Below the pieces are notes generated by a model that saw only the letters and a program-made list of their open reading frames with translations, was not told the DNA's origin and did not search any database. Positions 12,960-23,838 of a DNA stretch of 64,000 nt are shown here, one piece after another. This stretch comes from Mytilus edulis (lineage: Eukaryota; Mollusca; Bivalvia; Mytilida; Mytilidae), in the NCBI RefSeq assembly GCF_963676685.1, contig NC_092356.1, positions 50,402,676 through 50,466,675 of the forward strand, read 5' to 3'. Position numbers and translations under genes: made by a program. Numbering within the stretch: position 1 is the first letter of the stretch; each line of letters begins with the position of its first letter.

Positions 12960-14060
12960 CTGGAAAAAAAACCAGCTTTTTTTTTTATGAAAATCAAGAG
13001 TGCACAAGCTAAAATGTCTCGCCTTCTTTACTAATTTTTGATGTAATGTTGATAGTACTAAATATAAAGCTTTACTACAACCATCACATAAACTTAACAT
13101 CAACCATGAAAATGAGGTTAAGGTCATATAAACCAAACGAGAAATACATGTACACTTTACAACAATTCATTACACTAAATATAGTTGACCTATTGCTTAT
13201 AGTTTCTAACAAATTGATCTAACCAAGAAAACTAAACATTGACCAATGAACCAGGAAAATGAGGCCAAGGTCAGAGGAGACCAAGCCAGGCAGACATGTA
13301 CAACTTCCAATTCTCCATACAACAAATATAGTTGAACTATTGACCTATTGCTTATAGTTTAAGAAAAACAGACCAAAACACAAAAACTTAACACTGAGCA
13401 ATAAACCATGAAAATGAGGTCAAGTTGAAATAAAACCTGCGAGACTGACTTGTACATAAAAAAAGTTTCATACACCAAATATAGTTGACCTATTGCATAT
13501 AGACATTATAGTATTAGAAAAAAACACCAATAACTCAAAAACTTAACTTTGACCACTGAACCATGAAAATGAGGTCAAGGTCAGATGACACCTGCCAGCT
13601 AGACAGGTACACCTTACTGTCATTCCATACACCAAATATAGTAGACCTATTGCATACAGTATAAGAAAAACAGACTAAAACACAAGAACTTACCTATAAC
13701 CACTCAACCATTAAAATGAGGTCAAGGTCAGATGACACCTGCCAGTTGGATATGTACACCTTACAGTCCTTCCATACACCAAATATACAAGACTTATTGC
13801 TTATAGTATCTGAAATATTGACTTGACCACCAAAACTTAACCTTGACATAACCATAACCATGAAATGAGGTTACGGTCAAGTCAAAACAGTCTGACCTTG
13901 CAAAGTATGCACAAACCAAATATAGTATCCTAATACTCATAATAAGTGGGAAAATAACATAACAAAAAATTTCTTTTTTCAAATAGTCATTGAACCATGA
14001 AAATGAGGTCATAGTCAATGGACATGTGTCAGACGGATATTTCATAACATGAAGCATCTA
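12960..14060. repeat. ~150-bp satellite, about seven diverged copies
   Basis: The marker 'atgaaaatgaggtcaaggtc' (or close variants) recurs near 13.11, 13.26, 13.41, 13.56, 13.71, 13.86 and 14.00 kb. Each unit also carries 'caccaaatatagttgacc' and 'acagaccaaaacacaaaaac'. Copies differ by about 10-25%. The same unit recurs at 27.5-28.45 kb, so the repeat is dispersed as well as tandem. Confidence 0.8.
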
Positions 14061-14289
14061 TATACAAAGTATGAAGCATCCATGTCTTTCACCTTCTAAA
14101 ATATAAAGCTTTAAATAAGTGAGCTATCGCCGCTGTAGTAGCCACCGTCGAGATTTCTGCGACAAAAGTCTCAGACTAGACAAAATCCCATAACTTGGAA
14201 ACTTAAATACAAAAAAATTTTAAAATCAAAAGGGAGCTCATGTCAATAGATTTAAACAGTTCACCTAAGTTTCATGCCAATTATTTAAA

Positions 14290-14350
14290 GAGTTATTGTC
14301 AGTTATGCTGAAGACGGACAGATGGACAGATGGACGAACAGACAGAAGGA
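14290..14350. repeat. GGACAGATGGAC-type short repeat
   Basis: A run of 'gacggacagatggacagatg' type repeats closes the satellite block. A similar run lies at 28.71-28.80 kb at the end of another dispersed repeat. Confidence 0.5.
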
Positions 14351-14414
14351 CAACGGTTTACCATAACACATTCCGACAAAGGGCGTTTAAAATTGAAAAT
14401 TTATATGTATCTTT

Positions 14415-14880
14415 TTTGGTTGAAATGTGTCAGAAAATGAGATTGTGTTTTATGCGGGTTCTACTGTCTGATGGTATGAGAATAGCAGGTGGGATTGCTA
14501 TGATATGATGTATTGTTTTGTAGAACATTATTAATCTTGTGCGTAGTCTTCTTCCTTGTACTGATGGCCATGTTAATGAGCTTATCATGTCTGTCGGACT
14601 ACTGATGTTATGGTACCTGTTACACACATATCGGTATCTGGCAGCTAGCCTTTGGACCACCTTGATTTTAGAGGTTTGTTCAAATGTGTGAGGGTCCCAT
14701 ACTGAACATGAATATGGTCAAACTAGCTCCAGATATGCCTGAGATTTGATGTTCTAATATGATATTTTTAAATTTCTTTTTATGAAGCCCAATGATTTGT
14801 TCCCATTAGCTATATGTTTTATGCCTTGTTTAGATGAGTTAAGCCATCACTGTCCAGGGTTAGGGGGAGTGCTCACAAAC
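14415..14880 (-). pseudogene. decayed 3' part of a LINE ORF2
   Basis: On the - strand the conceptual product contains, in order, NGNKSLGFIKRNLKI, IKSQAYLELV, a stop, PYSCSVWDPHTFEQ, VVQRLAARYRYV, YHNISSPTDMI and LTWPSVQGRRLRTRL. These match the region after the reverse transcriptase in many LINEs (A-N-x-T-L-G-F-x-R-R-N-L, L-V-R-P-x-x-E-Y, V-W-D-P-H, V-Q-R-R-A-A-R, L-x-W-P-x-L-x-x-R-R). The catalytic part is missing, and there are at least two in-frame stops, so it is a 5'-truncated relic. It is a different lineage from the element at 39-47 kb. Confidence 0.7.
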
Positions 14881-14919
14881 ATTTTTAACCAAGCCATATT
14901 CTTGATGTGCATATCCATG

Positions 14920-15185
14920 TCAGGAAACTGTGGTTCAGGGGTTGTTGCTGATTCCTGTATGTCATGTTTGTTTTTCTTAAATGGTTTTGTTATAAATTAT
15001 GCTGTTAGTTTTCTCTATTGAATTGTTTTATATTTTTATCTCAGGGCCTTTTAAAGCTGACAATATAGTATGGGTTTTTGTCATCATTGAAGAGCATATG
15101 GTTGCCTATAATTGCTAACATTAACTTCATTTGAACTTGGGTTGATAGTTGTCTAATTGGCAATCATACCACATCTCTATACTTT
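14920..15185 (+). repeat. abundant mussel dispersed repeat
   Basis: It contains 'gctgttagttttctc', 'agctgacaatatagtatggg' and 'ttggcaatcataccacatct' in the same order as 27.72-27.97 kb. Orientation is + in both. The class is not known to me. Confidence 0.6.
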
Positions 15186-15250
15186 GAAAAAGAAAAAAGG
15201 ATAAAATTTGTAATTTTAGGAAAATACATCAATTGAGAAGTAGTCTTTAA

Positions 15251-15509
15251 GGGGGTACAGAACACCTAAGGAAGTTAACTCTTAAAAACAGTGTTTTAAT
15301 CTCAAACTACTGGTAAGGAGAGCTCAAATTTTTCAACAATCAAAAGTAGTGTATACATGTATAGCCAACCAAATTATTCCTGTAAATTGAGCAGTTCAAA
15401 TTTCTAGAAATTTTCATATTTTTGTAAACAGGTCAAAGTAAGTATTTTGTCAAAGCTTTATAAAATTTAAACCAGCCAAATCTATGTTAGTTAAAGTGAC
15501 AGGTACCCC
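15251..15509. mobile_element. TIR element flanked by TTAA
   Basis: Left end GGGGGTACAGAACAC and right end GTGACAGGTACCCC are inverted copies, and both sides carry TTAA (15247-15250 and 15510-15513). The interior is related to 17.42-17.65 kb ('caggtcaaagtaagtatttt' vs 'gagtcaaagtaaatatttt'). No transposase is present. TTAA targets are typical of piggyBac-type elements, but the termini are not decisive. Confidence 0.55.
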
Positions 15510-15513
15510 TTAA

Positions 15514-16369
15514 TGTTTAATGTAAATGGACAAGTGGAAGGTCTAAACATTCTAAACATTTCTAGTCCATGCATATTACCTTAACTCCTTTCCCTAAAAT
15601 ATATAGGCTTAAACAAAACAAACAATATATTAATATTGCCAATAACCCAGACAGCTATAGGGCACTGGATTTTAATAATTATTAAAACAGTATACATAAA
15701 TAGAACTCATAAGCATAAGCATAAATAAAATCATAGCAATTATAAATGAGAAATTCTTGTACATTGTTAGAGAGAGAAAAAAATGGCAAAATCGCTATCA
15801 TTGACAATCACACCAGTCAGGAAAAACCAACTAAAACGAGTGTACTCGTGGAAAAAAGTTGGAAACCTGTGTTTAAACTTATGCTTGGACAGTATTATAA
15901 AAAGTCTATAATTATTCAAATAAAAATAACCTTACATATTTTAATAATATGTAAACAGAAACTTTTTTCTTGCTATTCATTGAACTGAGGGAAACTTTGG
16001 CACCATTATTCAAAATACCTAAATGACACAATCTGCCTCCACAATGTTTTTATTAAAATAAAAGAAATTAAATCATCTTTCAATGAAAAAAGGAAGATAC
16101 AGATCCCAATAATGGGTGGGGTATCATAAGAAAATTAATGACAGTTTTGTTTATTCATTATAATTCTTATTTGCTGGATACTAGCGCACATATTCATGCA
16201 GTCTGGTTGTTACAAAAAAAGACAAGAAAATTAGTGCTTAGCTTGCACATATTTTTGTGAGGCATATACATACATTTTTATTTTGATACAAACAAATTAA
16301 GCAACTCATATAAGGATGTAGTCAGGTGAAATTTAAAAAAAAAATCTAAAATTTATAATTGATACTATA
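15514..16369. other. AT-rich non-coding tract
   Basis: No coding structure or clear repeat found. Confidence 0.4.
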
Positions 16370-16720
16370 GAGCAGAGAGGAGTATAAGTTAAGGAACAAA
16401 ATAAGCTAATAAATACTGATAGGTTATGGAACTCATTTTCAAGATATTTGATATCTAATACTTAAAACATGGTGGGAAATGGCTGATTCAGACTTTTACC
16501 TTCTAATTAGCATTGGCATTCTTTGGGTCTTAAATCTGAAGAAAAGAAATCTAGAATCTGTGTAGACTTTGGTAAATGAACTTTTATGAGTTTTTGAAGT
16601 GCATATAAATGAAAAGAAAAGTGGGGGGTATAGTGCAAAAGCATTTTACACTGTATCAAAGGAAGAAACAATAGGAGTTCGAACAATAATTATCTGACAA
16701 AAAATCCTAAACCTGACATG
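16370..16720 (+). repeat. dispersed repeat family, copy 1 of 3
   Basis: It contains 'aggaacaaaataagctaa', 'ggttatggaact', 'gacttttacctt' and 'gaaaagaaatctagaatctg'. The same blocks in the same order recur at 55.23-55.56 kb, and the second half at 19.27-19.50 kb. Not coding. Confidence 0.65.
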
Positions 16721-17417
16721 ACTGCATCCTTAAAAGGGTTTCAAGTTTCATGAATTTTGACACTAGAAAATCATACATATGATTTTATCTTAGTTGATAC
16801 ATTTTTATAGTTTCATAACATTTTTGACATAGCAAATCAATTTGGAATAGCAGCTCGTACCTGTATATAAATTTTCATAACAATCCTTGCACAAAATGCA
16901 CAAAAAAGAAAATTTCTAATAAATACTCAGTTTTCTTCCTCAAATTTGACACTGGTAATATATTTGTAATAGCATATTGTGTCTATAATATATATATGAA
17001 TTTGTATTACAATCTCAGCAAGATGTTTCTCAAAATTTAGATTTTTTTTAACAAACACTATGTGTTTACTGTAAATTAAATGGATTATTCCCCTTTTTTA
17101 TCCTTGCTTATCACATTATAACTATGTATCATAAGCTTTAACACAATAATGGCAATATAGGAAATAGATGAAAATATATGATTACTTTGTGTTAAAACAA
17201 AGGAATAAAGATTTGTTCCCATATTTACATCTCAGGGTTCTTTTTATGATGATATAATTTGCATACAGATTGATTTTCAGCTAAATACAATAAAAACATG
17301 CAAATTTCAATAAGTTTTTTTTGACAGATGCAGAGCTCATGCATCAATTAAACAAATCTTTTTACATTATGTTTGTTATGATAAATGAACTATTTCATAC
17401 TATTTGGTTCCATATGT

Positions 17418-17654
17418 AGGTGGTACCTAACACTACAGGGAGATAACTCTGGAAATCAGCTAAATGTTTTTAACCAAGTTATATTGTTAAGTTAATATTA
17501 AGCATATCCAATGAATTTCTTCCAAAAAATGTGAGGTTCACGTTGTTGTTTGAAAATATATTTTTGTCAAAGAGTCAAAGTAAATATTTTTTCAAAATTT
17601 TATGAAAATGAAACAGGCCAAATTAATTTTAGTCAAGGTGTTTGGTACCACCTT
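17418..17654. mobile_element. TIR element related to 15.25 kb
   Basis: Left 'aggtggtacctaacac' faces right 'gtgtttggtaccacctt'. The interior contains 'gggagataactctggaaat' and a block shared with the 15.25-kb element. A non-autonomous element without coding capacity. Confidence 0.6.
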
Positions 17655-17889
17655 AAGTACCTACTTATGTTTCAATTCAAATCTATATGACGTCATTTTA
17701 AGTGCATATACATTCATCCTCTAATTGAATATATCAGATAATGGGACATTTTTAGCTGACATTTTGGGTATCCAATTTGCCAGAGTCTACTGTACTTGTT
17801 AGTAGTAAAATCTATCTGGTGCCATGTTAAGTACTCTATGCTTCTGTTCAAATCTATTTCGTGTCATATTAAGTACTTTGTTTATGATT

Positions 17890-18190
17890 TAATAATTACA
17901 TTAGATGTATATTTCATTATAATACTTTATTCTGATTGGCTAACAGTACATCACATGTTATTCCTTAAGCAATTGCATTACTCAATAAAACTTTTCATTC
18001 ATGATAACAGGTGGTCCCACAATAAAGTGCACAGATGAATCAAATTCAAATATTATAATATTCGTGTTTTCATTATCATAGCTAAAAAATGTAATTATAA
18101 GTATTGAATGCTTCTTTTTGTAATTTCATAGGGTTGTAAAAGCGTTGACCGTGTGCACATTTTTAGAATGAAGGGCTTCCGCTTATGAAT
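17890..18190. repeat. foldback-type dispersed repeat, uninterrupted copy
   Basis: Reads 'ttctgattggctaacagtac', 'gctaaaaaatgtaattataa' and 'gtattgaatgcttctttttg'. It is a diverged relative of 37.35-38.03 kb, but has no insertion after 'aattataa', whereas the 37.5-kb copy carries a 282-bp MITE at that very point. It therefore serves as the natural empty site. Confidence 0.75.
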
Positions 18191-18227
18191 TCAGAAACCC
18201 AATAAAATTGATTGATTGGTGTTTAAA

Positions 18228-18440
18228 GTCACTTTCATCACTGTTCCCTTCCTTGTGACAGTCATGTTTATTGGTGGATCTGAAAGGGGAGTGTCAACAA
18301 GACAGATGCTTTGGTAGGAAGTTGGAGTTGAACGCACCACTTGCTATGTGCAACATTCAAACTCACAACCTATTAAAGTGTTGAATTGACATTAGCTAAT
18401 GATATAGTTGTTGGAATAATAAGACCATGCAGCCATCGAA
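18228..18440 (-). mobile_element. tRNA-derived SINE-like element
   Basis: On the - strand, 'ggttgtgagtttgaatgttg' (B-box-like) is followed by 'ggtgcgttcaactccaactt', as in the + strand copy at 440-660. It is preceded by 'aacaactatatcattagcta', perhaps the tRNA-like head. Diverged and probably inactive. Confidence 0.5.
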
Positions 18441-18834
18441 ACCCCTCAAATAACCAATGATTCTACCTTCACTTTTAACAATAGAATAAAAAAATTTACT
18501 TATTGTATTTTACATTTAAAGTTACATTAAGTGAAATTACCAGTAAAATATATAATCAGCAAAACGATATTAATCAGGATTTTTTTTATTTGAGAAGTCC
18601 ATTTATGATAATTCTAAAACCCTTATAACGATACTTCAGGAATTGTTGAAGTAATTAAACGATATTGGCATGTTTTAATTTCTACGGCACCTTCATCAAA
18701 ATAAGATCTAAATAAGGGTACAAAATGGTGAAGTGATAATTTGTACTTCACAATGTTAACAGGGGGAATAATTATAAATAAAAAATGAAAGAAGGTATGA
18801 AAGTAAACTTTAAAAAGAATGTAAAATAAAATTT

Positions 18835-19090
18835 GTTGAATAGTGTTAATCAAATTTTGCAGAGGTACATGCTTCCAATTGGCTTCCCTCAGAGTTACAT
18901 GCTTCTAATCGGGCCCACTCTGCCAGGGGTACTGCTTCTAATTAGATTTAGCAGACAGAGGTATATATGTACTGCTTCCAATCAGCTTCGCAACAAGACA
19001 GAGGGTATGTGCTCCCAATTAGCTTCACTAAGAGGTACGTGCTTCCAATTGGCTTCGCTCAGACAAACGTACTTCTTCCAGTGTTGAAAT
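18835..19090. repeat. degenerate tandem repeat, ~35-50-bp units
   Basis: 'gaggtacatgcttccaattg' and variants ('ggtacgtgcttccaattggc', 'tgtactgcttccaatcagct') recur about seven times in 255 bp. An open + strand frame through it is a product of the repeat. Confidence 0.65.
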
Positions 19091-19264
19091 GGTACGGTAA
19101 GCAAGTCTGTACTACATCCAGCCTAGTAAATGGTACATAATTGCAAGTAAAATGTCATCCAAATTAACAAAAACATATTTTATTTAACATTCTTGATCCA
19201 GTTAACTTTCACATCTGCCTTCACTCCCTATTTATAATTTATCCTGATGGTGACATTGTAAAGA

Positions 19265-19500
19265 TATTTGATTTTTTTTAAATGACAGGAAAAGGGACTT
19301 GGACTTTTATCTTATATTTGCACTGGAATTATTTGGGTCTCAAATCGTCAGAAAAGAAATGTAGATTCTGCTTAGATTATAGTGATGTCTTTTTTATGAG
19401 CTATTGAAGAATTCTGAGTAAAAACAAAAAATTGATATATAGGGCAATTTTTTCCCCCTGTGTCATAGGGAAAACCAAAGGTGTAGGAACTTCTGACAAA
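19265..19500 (+). repeat. dispersed repeat family, copy 2 of 3
   Basis: Contains 'gacttttatcttatatttgc', 'ttatttgggtctcaaatc' and 'gaaaagaaatgtagattctg', matching the second half of the copies at 16.4 and 55.3 kb. Confidence 0.6.
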
Positions 19501-20119
19501 ATGGCCTTATTCTATCCCAGCAACATTCTTTACTCTTACTGAAAAAATTATTAATATTATACAATATCTATGACAGGCATTAGTGAACAAAAAATACTCT
19601 AAGTGGTTTACACAACAATATAAGATAACCGATAATCTTATCAATTAACAAACTAAAATAATGCACATTAGATAAAATAAAAAGGACGAAACAATAAAAC
19701 TACATAAATGAATAACCATTACAACTGTATAAAAATACCTGTAAAAAATATACGAATTCAGACATTAATAGAATCATGTTAGGTAATATTAGATAAGTTT
19801 TCTCTTTCTACTTAAAAGTTTCAAACTTCTGTTCATTCCGCAAAATCAATATGGTCGGTTTTGTCCTGATTTACTAACTGTAAGCATATTTGAACTCATC
19901 TATGCAATTATGTCTGTCAAATCGGTCTCCAGTCTTATGTTCATTCAAGATACACCATAGGAATATTAGTTCATATTGTGACTTCTGCAAATTTCATCAA
20001 TAGGTTTTTAAAAAAAAAACCAGTACATTTACAATCCTAATACAGAGTTTTGTACACTAAAATGTAGCTGCATATCATCATTATTAATATTTATAAGAGA
20101 TAAGTTATGTTCTGTCGCT

Positions 20120-20400
20120 TCAGTAACATCTTGTCAATGGAAGGGCATTATCAGATATTCTGTAGGGGTATTCAAGATGTTCAATCAGAATCAGCTGGTC
20201 AATAACTTCAAATGCAGCAGATAAGTCTAACATTACAAGAATAGCACAACAGTTGTTATCAAGTGCTAGCACAATGTTGTGGTGAACTTTATTGAAAGCT
20301 GTGTCCTTTGAATGACAACATATCACGGTAGTGTAACTGTGTGTCATCATGAAGAGAATACAAACTTAATCACAATTCTTTTATGCAGCTACAGTAATCA
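20120..20400 (-). pseudogene. LINE reverse-transcriptase fragment
   Basis: The - strand reads HSKDTAFNKVHHNIVLALDN and then LVMLDLSAAFEVIDQLIL. This corresponds to the RT stretch H-S-T-E-T-A-L ... L-x-L-L-D-L-S-A-A-F-D-T-I-D of LINEs, with the second catalytic-box Asp changed (AFE instead of AFD). Palm motif C (xADD) and everything downstream are missing. It is a short, inactive relic, distinct from the 39-47-kb element, whose motif A reads LLDGKSAFD. Confidence 0.75.
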
Positions 20401-20645
20401 TGGTAATAGTAGGCTGAAAAACAATTAAGACACTTTCAATTTTTCTGGCATATTAAATAAGCAGGAAGTTTGGTAAGCCATAACACCAGGTTCCACCCAT
20501 AATTATTTCTTAAATTGTCCTGTACCAAGTCAAGATTATGGCAGTTGTTATCAAATAGTCCGTTTCTATGTATGTTGTTGTTTGTTTTCAGTGTTTCTGT
20601 TGTCCCTTTGTTGATGTGTTGATGTGTTGATGTTGTAATAAGGAT

Positions 20646-21790
20646 TTAACCCTTACCAAAAAAGTGCTAACATGTTGCACATAAGTTGCACATAAGATGC
20701 TCACGCTAGAAACTAACATGATTGCACACGAGTTTTTTAACATGCAAATTAGGTGAGCATTTTGTGAGCAAAAAAATTGCACATATAAAAATAACCTAAT
20801 TTGCATGTTAAAAACCTCACATGCAACTGCTCATATGAGCTTTTGTTTCACATGTGCATTTTATTAGATTGCTCATATGAGCAGTTGCTCACATGTTGCA
20901 CACATAAATATTATAGTTGACCAAAACAAAATGGCTGCTTTAAAAAAGGAATATTTTTCAAATCTAAATGAAAATCTTAAATAATTCAGTTGAAAATAAA
21001 ATAACTGATACATCATGTTAAAAGAGTAATTCTTTAATTATTGTCAGTTAATTATGATTTTCATATCATTTTTTTTTTTTATTTAAACAATAATCATGAT
21101 CATGACTAAAAATATAACATTACATTATAAATCTAATAGAGGGACTTCCAAGTTTAGTACACAATGAATGTCTTTGATTAATAAGTACTGTATTTCAAAA
21201 AGTTTAAAAAGGAAAAATCTTTATACATGTAGTACTTATTTTGAAGCAACCTGTATATATATTCCCATAAAGGACTTAAAATTGTAATATATTTCAAAAT
21301 CTGACACAAAAATGAAAATAATGAAATAGAAATGATAACTTACAAATAATTAACCACAGCCACACTGGTTTTATCAAATTTCAACAATGCCTTTCTTCAA
21401 ATAGCACAATATAGGACTTAACATTTTCCATATCCATCTACCTCCATTTATTGCATGCTTTTCATGAATTTGAATTTACAGGAAGTACATGACTGGGCAT
21501 GTCATTTTGAAAAAGCTCATATGAGCAATGATGTAGGTTAGTTTTGAATGGTTAGAAGAATGGAAAAACTTTTCAAAGTACAAAACTAACATAAAACTAA
21601 CATGGATGATAAAAGCTCACCTGAGGTTTGAATTGCACATGTGAGCATTATGTTAGATTTTTGTGGGCACATATGAACTACCAAACTGCACATATGAGCA
21701 ACCTGATTTGCATACAATTCTTACTTGCATCTCATGTGCTTCACATGTGAAACTTATGTGCTTTTGTTAGCAATTTCTGTGCGGGTAATG
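20646..21790. mobile_element. 1.1-kb palindromic element rich in GCTCATATGAGC motifs
   Basis: Both ends carry related inverted sequence: left 'gtgctaacatgttgcacata', and right, on the other strand, 'attgctaacaaaagcacata'. Both arms are packed with 'gctcatatgagc', 'gcacatatgagc' and 'tgcacataag' motifs. The left arm also has a nested hairpin ('taacatgcaaattaggt' at ~20.74 kb facing 'acctaatttgcatgtta' at ~20.80 kb). The centre (20.95-21.48 kb) is plain AT-rich DNA. No protein is encoded. Dense subterminal motifs of this kind often bind transposase. Confidence 0.7.
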
Positions 21791-22679
21791 TTGGTTTTTT
21801 TTCAATTGATTTCTGAATTTCCGAAATTTAAATTGAGAGAATAACAGTAATAGGTTAAGCTTTCATCAAATAACAAAAGAAAGTTCCTAAATAATCTATT
21901 TTGACTTCTTGACACATCCTTTCAAAAAATGTTGAATTGTAAGAAGATAATAATAACTCTGTGCTTGTACATGATATTTAAACACAAAAAGTTTATAAAT
22001 CTTTGTAACAGCTCTTTCTTACCTTAAAAGTCAATGTGTCATTGGCCATTTCCAACATAAATCCTTATTTTCAAAGATCAGCTGTTTTGCTGTACCCTGG
22101 AATATGAAATGTCTTGGTCAATCAAAATTGTTAAAAATACCACTGTTGGTATATTCAAGTATAGAAATAGATTTATAAAACATCAAGGTAATAGGAGGAA
22201 CATAGCAATGTGACAACATCCCAACAACACAACACATAACATCTATGTAATCAATTGAAATCTTTAAAACATTTATAGTCACAAAACAATACTGAAATAA
22301 AAACAAGATTGCTATGCAGTGGTGAAATGTCCCCTGCGCTGTATAAGTAAGGAAATCAATTGTGGTATCACAATGTGTAATTGTGGTACAATAGACAAAT
22401 ATGGTTAAATTCCTGAAAAAATGGTTGGATCAAGATGGCAAACAATCCAACCAAGTTTGAGGGCTGTCTGTCAAATGGTGCCAGGAGTTGCATTCACAAG
22501 GTGATAGTATCACAATACTCATTCTTACCTTACAAATCGGCTTAAATGGCCATTCTAAACATCAATCCATACTGACAAATTATAATAAATGCTGGCCTGA
22601 AAAGTAAGATGATAAGTCATTCAAAATTGTTTAAAAAAAAAATCAGTATTGGAACATTGTATTGTAAATATATTATTGC
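21791..22679. other. non-coding tract
   Basis: AT-rich, with a possible dispersed repeat fragment near 22.3-22.5 kb ('gctatgcagtggtgaaatgt'). No gene seen. Confidence 0.35.
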
Positions 22680-22689
22680 GGATTCCTAT

Positions 22690-22825
22690 ATTTTTGGTGG
22701 GGAACAATTTAAATGAATTGAGGAACAATTGTATTTTTGTTGATAACAATTTTAAATTGATAAACAATCGTTTTTTTGTTTGTAACAATTTCCATGGATT
22801 GAGGAACAATTGTAATTTTAAGGTG
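22690..22825. repeat. degenerate 'aacaatt' short repeats
   Basis: 'ttgaggaacaattgta' occurs twice and 'aacaattt' several times, ~30 bp apart. Open frames on both strands here come from the repeat. Confidence 0.5.
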
Positions 22826-23326
22826 GTATGGGTGTCTGTTGTCATCTTGGATTGTAAAAAAACAGAGAACCTAAGGTCCAGAATTTCTATCAAATTAGCA
22901 AAATTTGATGCAGGAATGCAGATATTTAAATGTTTTTAAATTGGCATTTTAAGGGGAGGTAACTCTTAAACAGTGCATTTTCTAAAGGAATCTTCATTGA
23001 ATTTTCCTATTTTGTATTTTAGTCTGAAAAACGTACAGTTACTCTATCTTTTCTTTTGATATTCTCAAAGCATTGTCTAAAAGCTTTTTTTCCTAATTTA
23101 TTTCACAATTCTATCAATTTGATTAGTTTCTAATCACAAAATTGTGTTTTTTCCTGTATAATCCATACAAACTGTGTCATTTTGTCACAATCTGTAGCTT
23201 GACAAAATGTGCCGTGACCTATCATTTTTAGTATATTTTTTAATATATATCAATATATACTATGTTTTGGCTAAGTATGAACAAATTCTATCATTTTTAT
23301 TCTAGACTCCCATACCAATTTTAAGT
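22817..23326. mobile_element. TIR element with 'ttaaggtggtatggg' ends
   Basis: Left 'ttttaaggtggtatggg' faces right 'tcccataccaattttaag'. The ends resemble those of the 17.4-kb element. No coding capacity. Confidence 0.5.
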
Positions 23327-23373
23327 CATAAAAATGTAAAAAATGTGTTTCACTAGAGGAATTATAAACCTAC

Positions 23374-23454
23374 CTGATTATTAGCTAAGTATTAGACCAC
23401 CAAGTCTTACTCCAAATCCATTAAAACTTAACCGCTGGAAGAACCTAAAAGAGA
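23374..23454 (-). other. candidate exon (81 nt) with strong splice sites
   Basis: On the - strand, 'aattctcttttag' precedes the segment and 'aatcag|gtaggt' follows it, both close to consensus. One frame is open for 20 codons and then meets TAA TAA close to the donor. It could be a 3' UTR exon or part of a non-coding transcript linked to the candidates at 26.66, 27.16 and 29.30 kb. No homology is known. Confidence 0.25.
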
Positions 23455-23679
23455 ATTAAAATGAACACAAATATATTAAATCAACAGCCTAAAATTTAGT
23501 TTTCTAAAGAAATATTTTAATTCTAATTTTAACCTCATTTTTTTTCATTATATGCTCTAACAGTTATCTTTCCATTAAACTAAAACTTCTCTTTTGAGGT
23601 AAAATCCTATCTAAGGAATTTCTTTTCTGATGTAAAATTTTATTCCTGAACAATGGTCATAAAAAAACTAAAAAATGTC

Positions 23680-23795
23680 AAACCAGAAAACAGTGGGATA
23701 AAAACCAGCTTAAATTGGAGGCTTACTTTCTTAACAAAAGTTTTCCTGCTAGATTAATTTTGATAGACAGATCCAATGGAATTGAAGTTTCAGTC
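23680..23795. repeat. left inverted arm flanking the 24-26-kb satellite
   Basis: Blocks 'ccagaaaacagtggg', 'aaattggag', 'ttaacaaaag' and 'ccaatggaattgaagttt' occur here in order. All recur in reverse complement and reverse order at 26.47-26.62 kb. Confidence 0.7.
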
Positions 23796-23838
23796 CTTTG
23801 GCTCAACTGAACCAAAGTTGTAAAATGGGAAAAGAGTA

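Noticed and set aside
22621..22939. Overlapping ~90-codon frames on opposite strands
   Set aside because: Generated by the 'aacaatt' short repeat; no coding signature.
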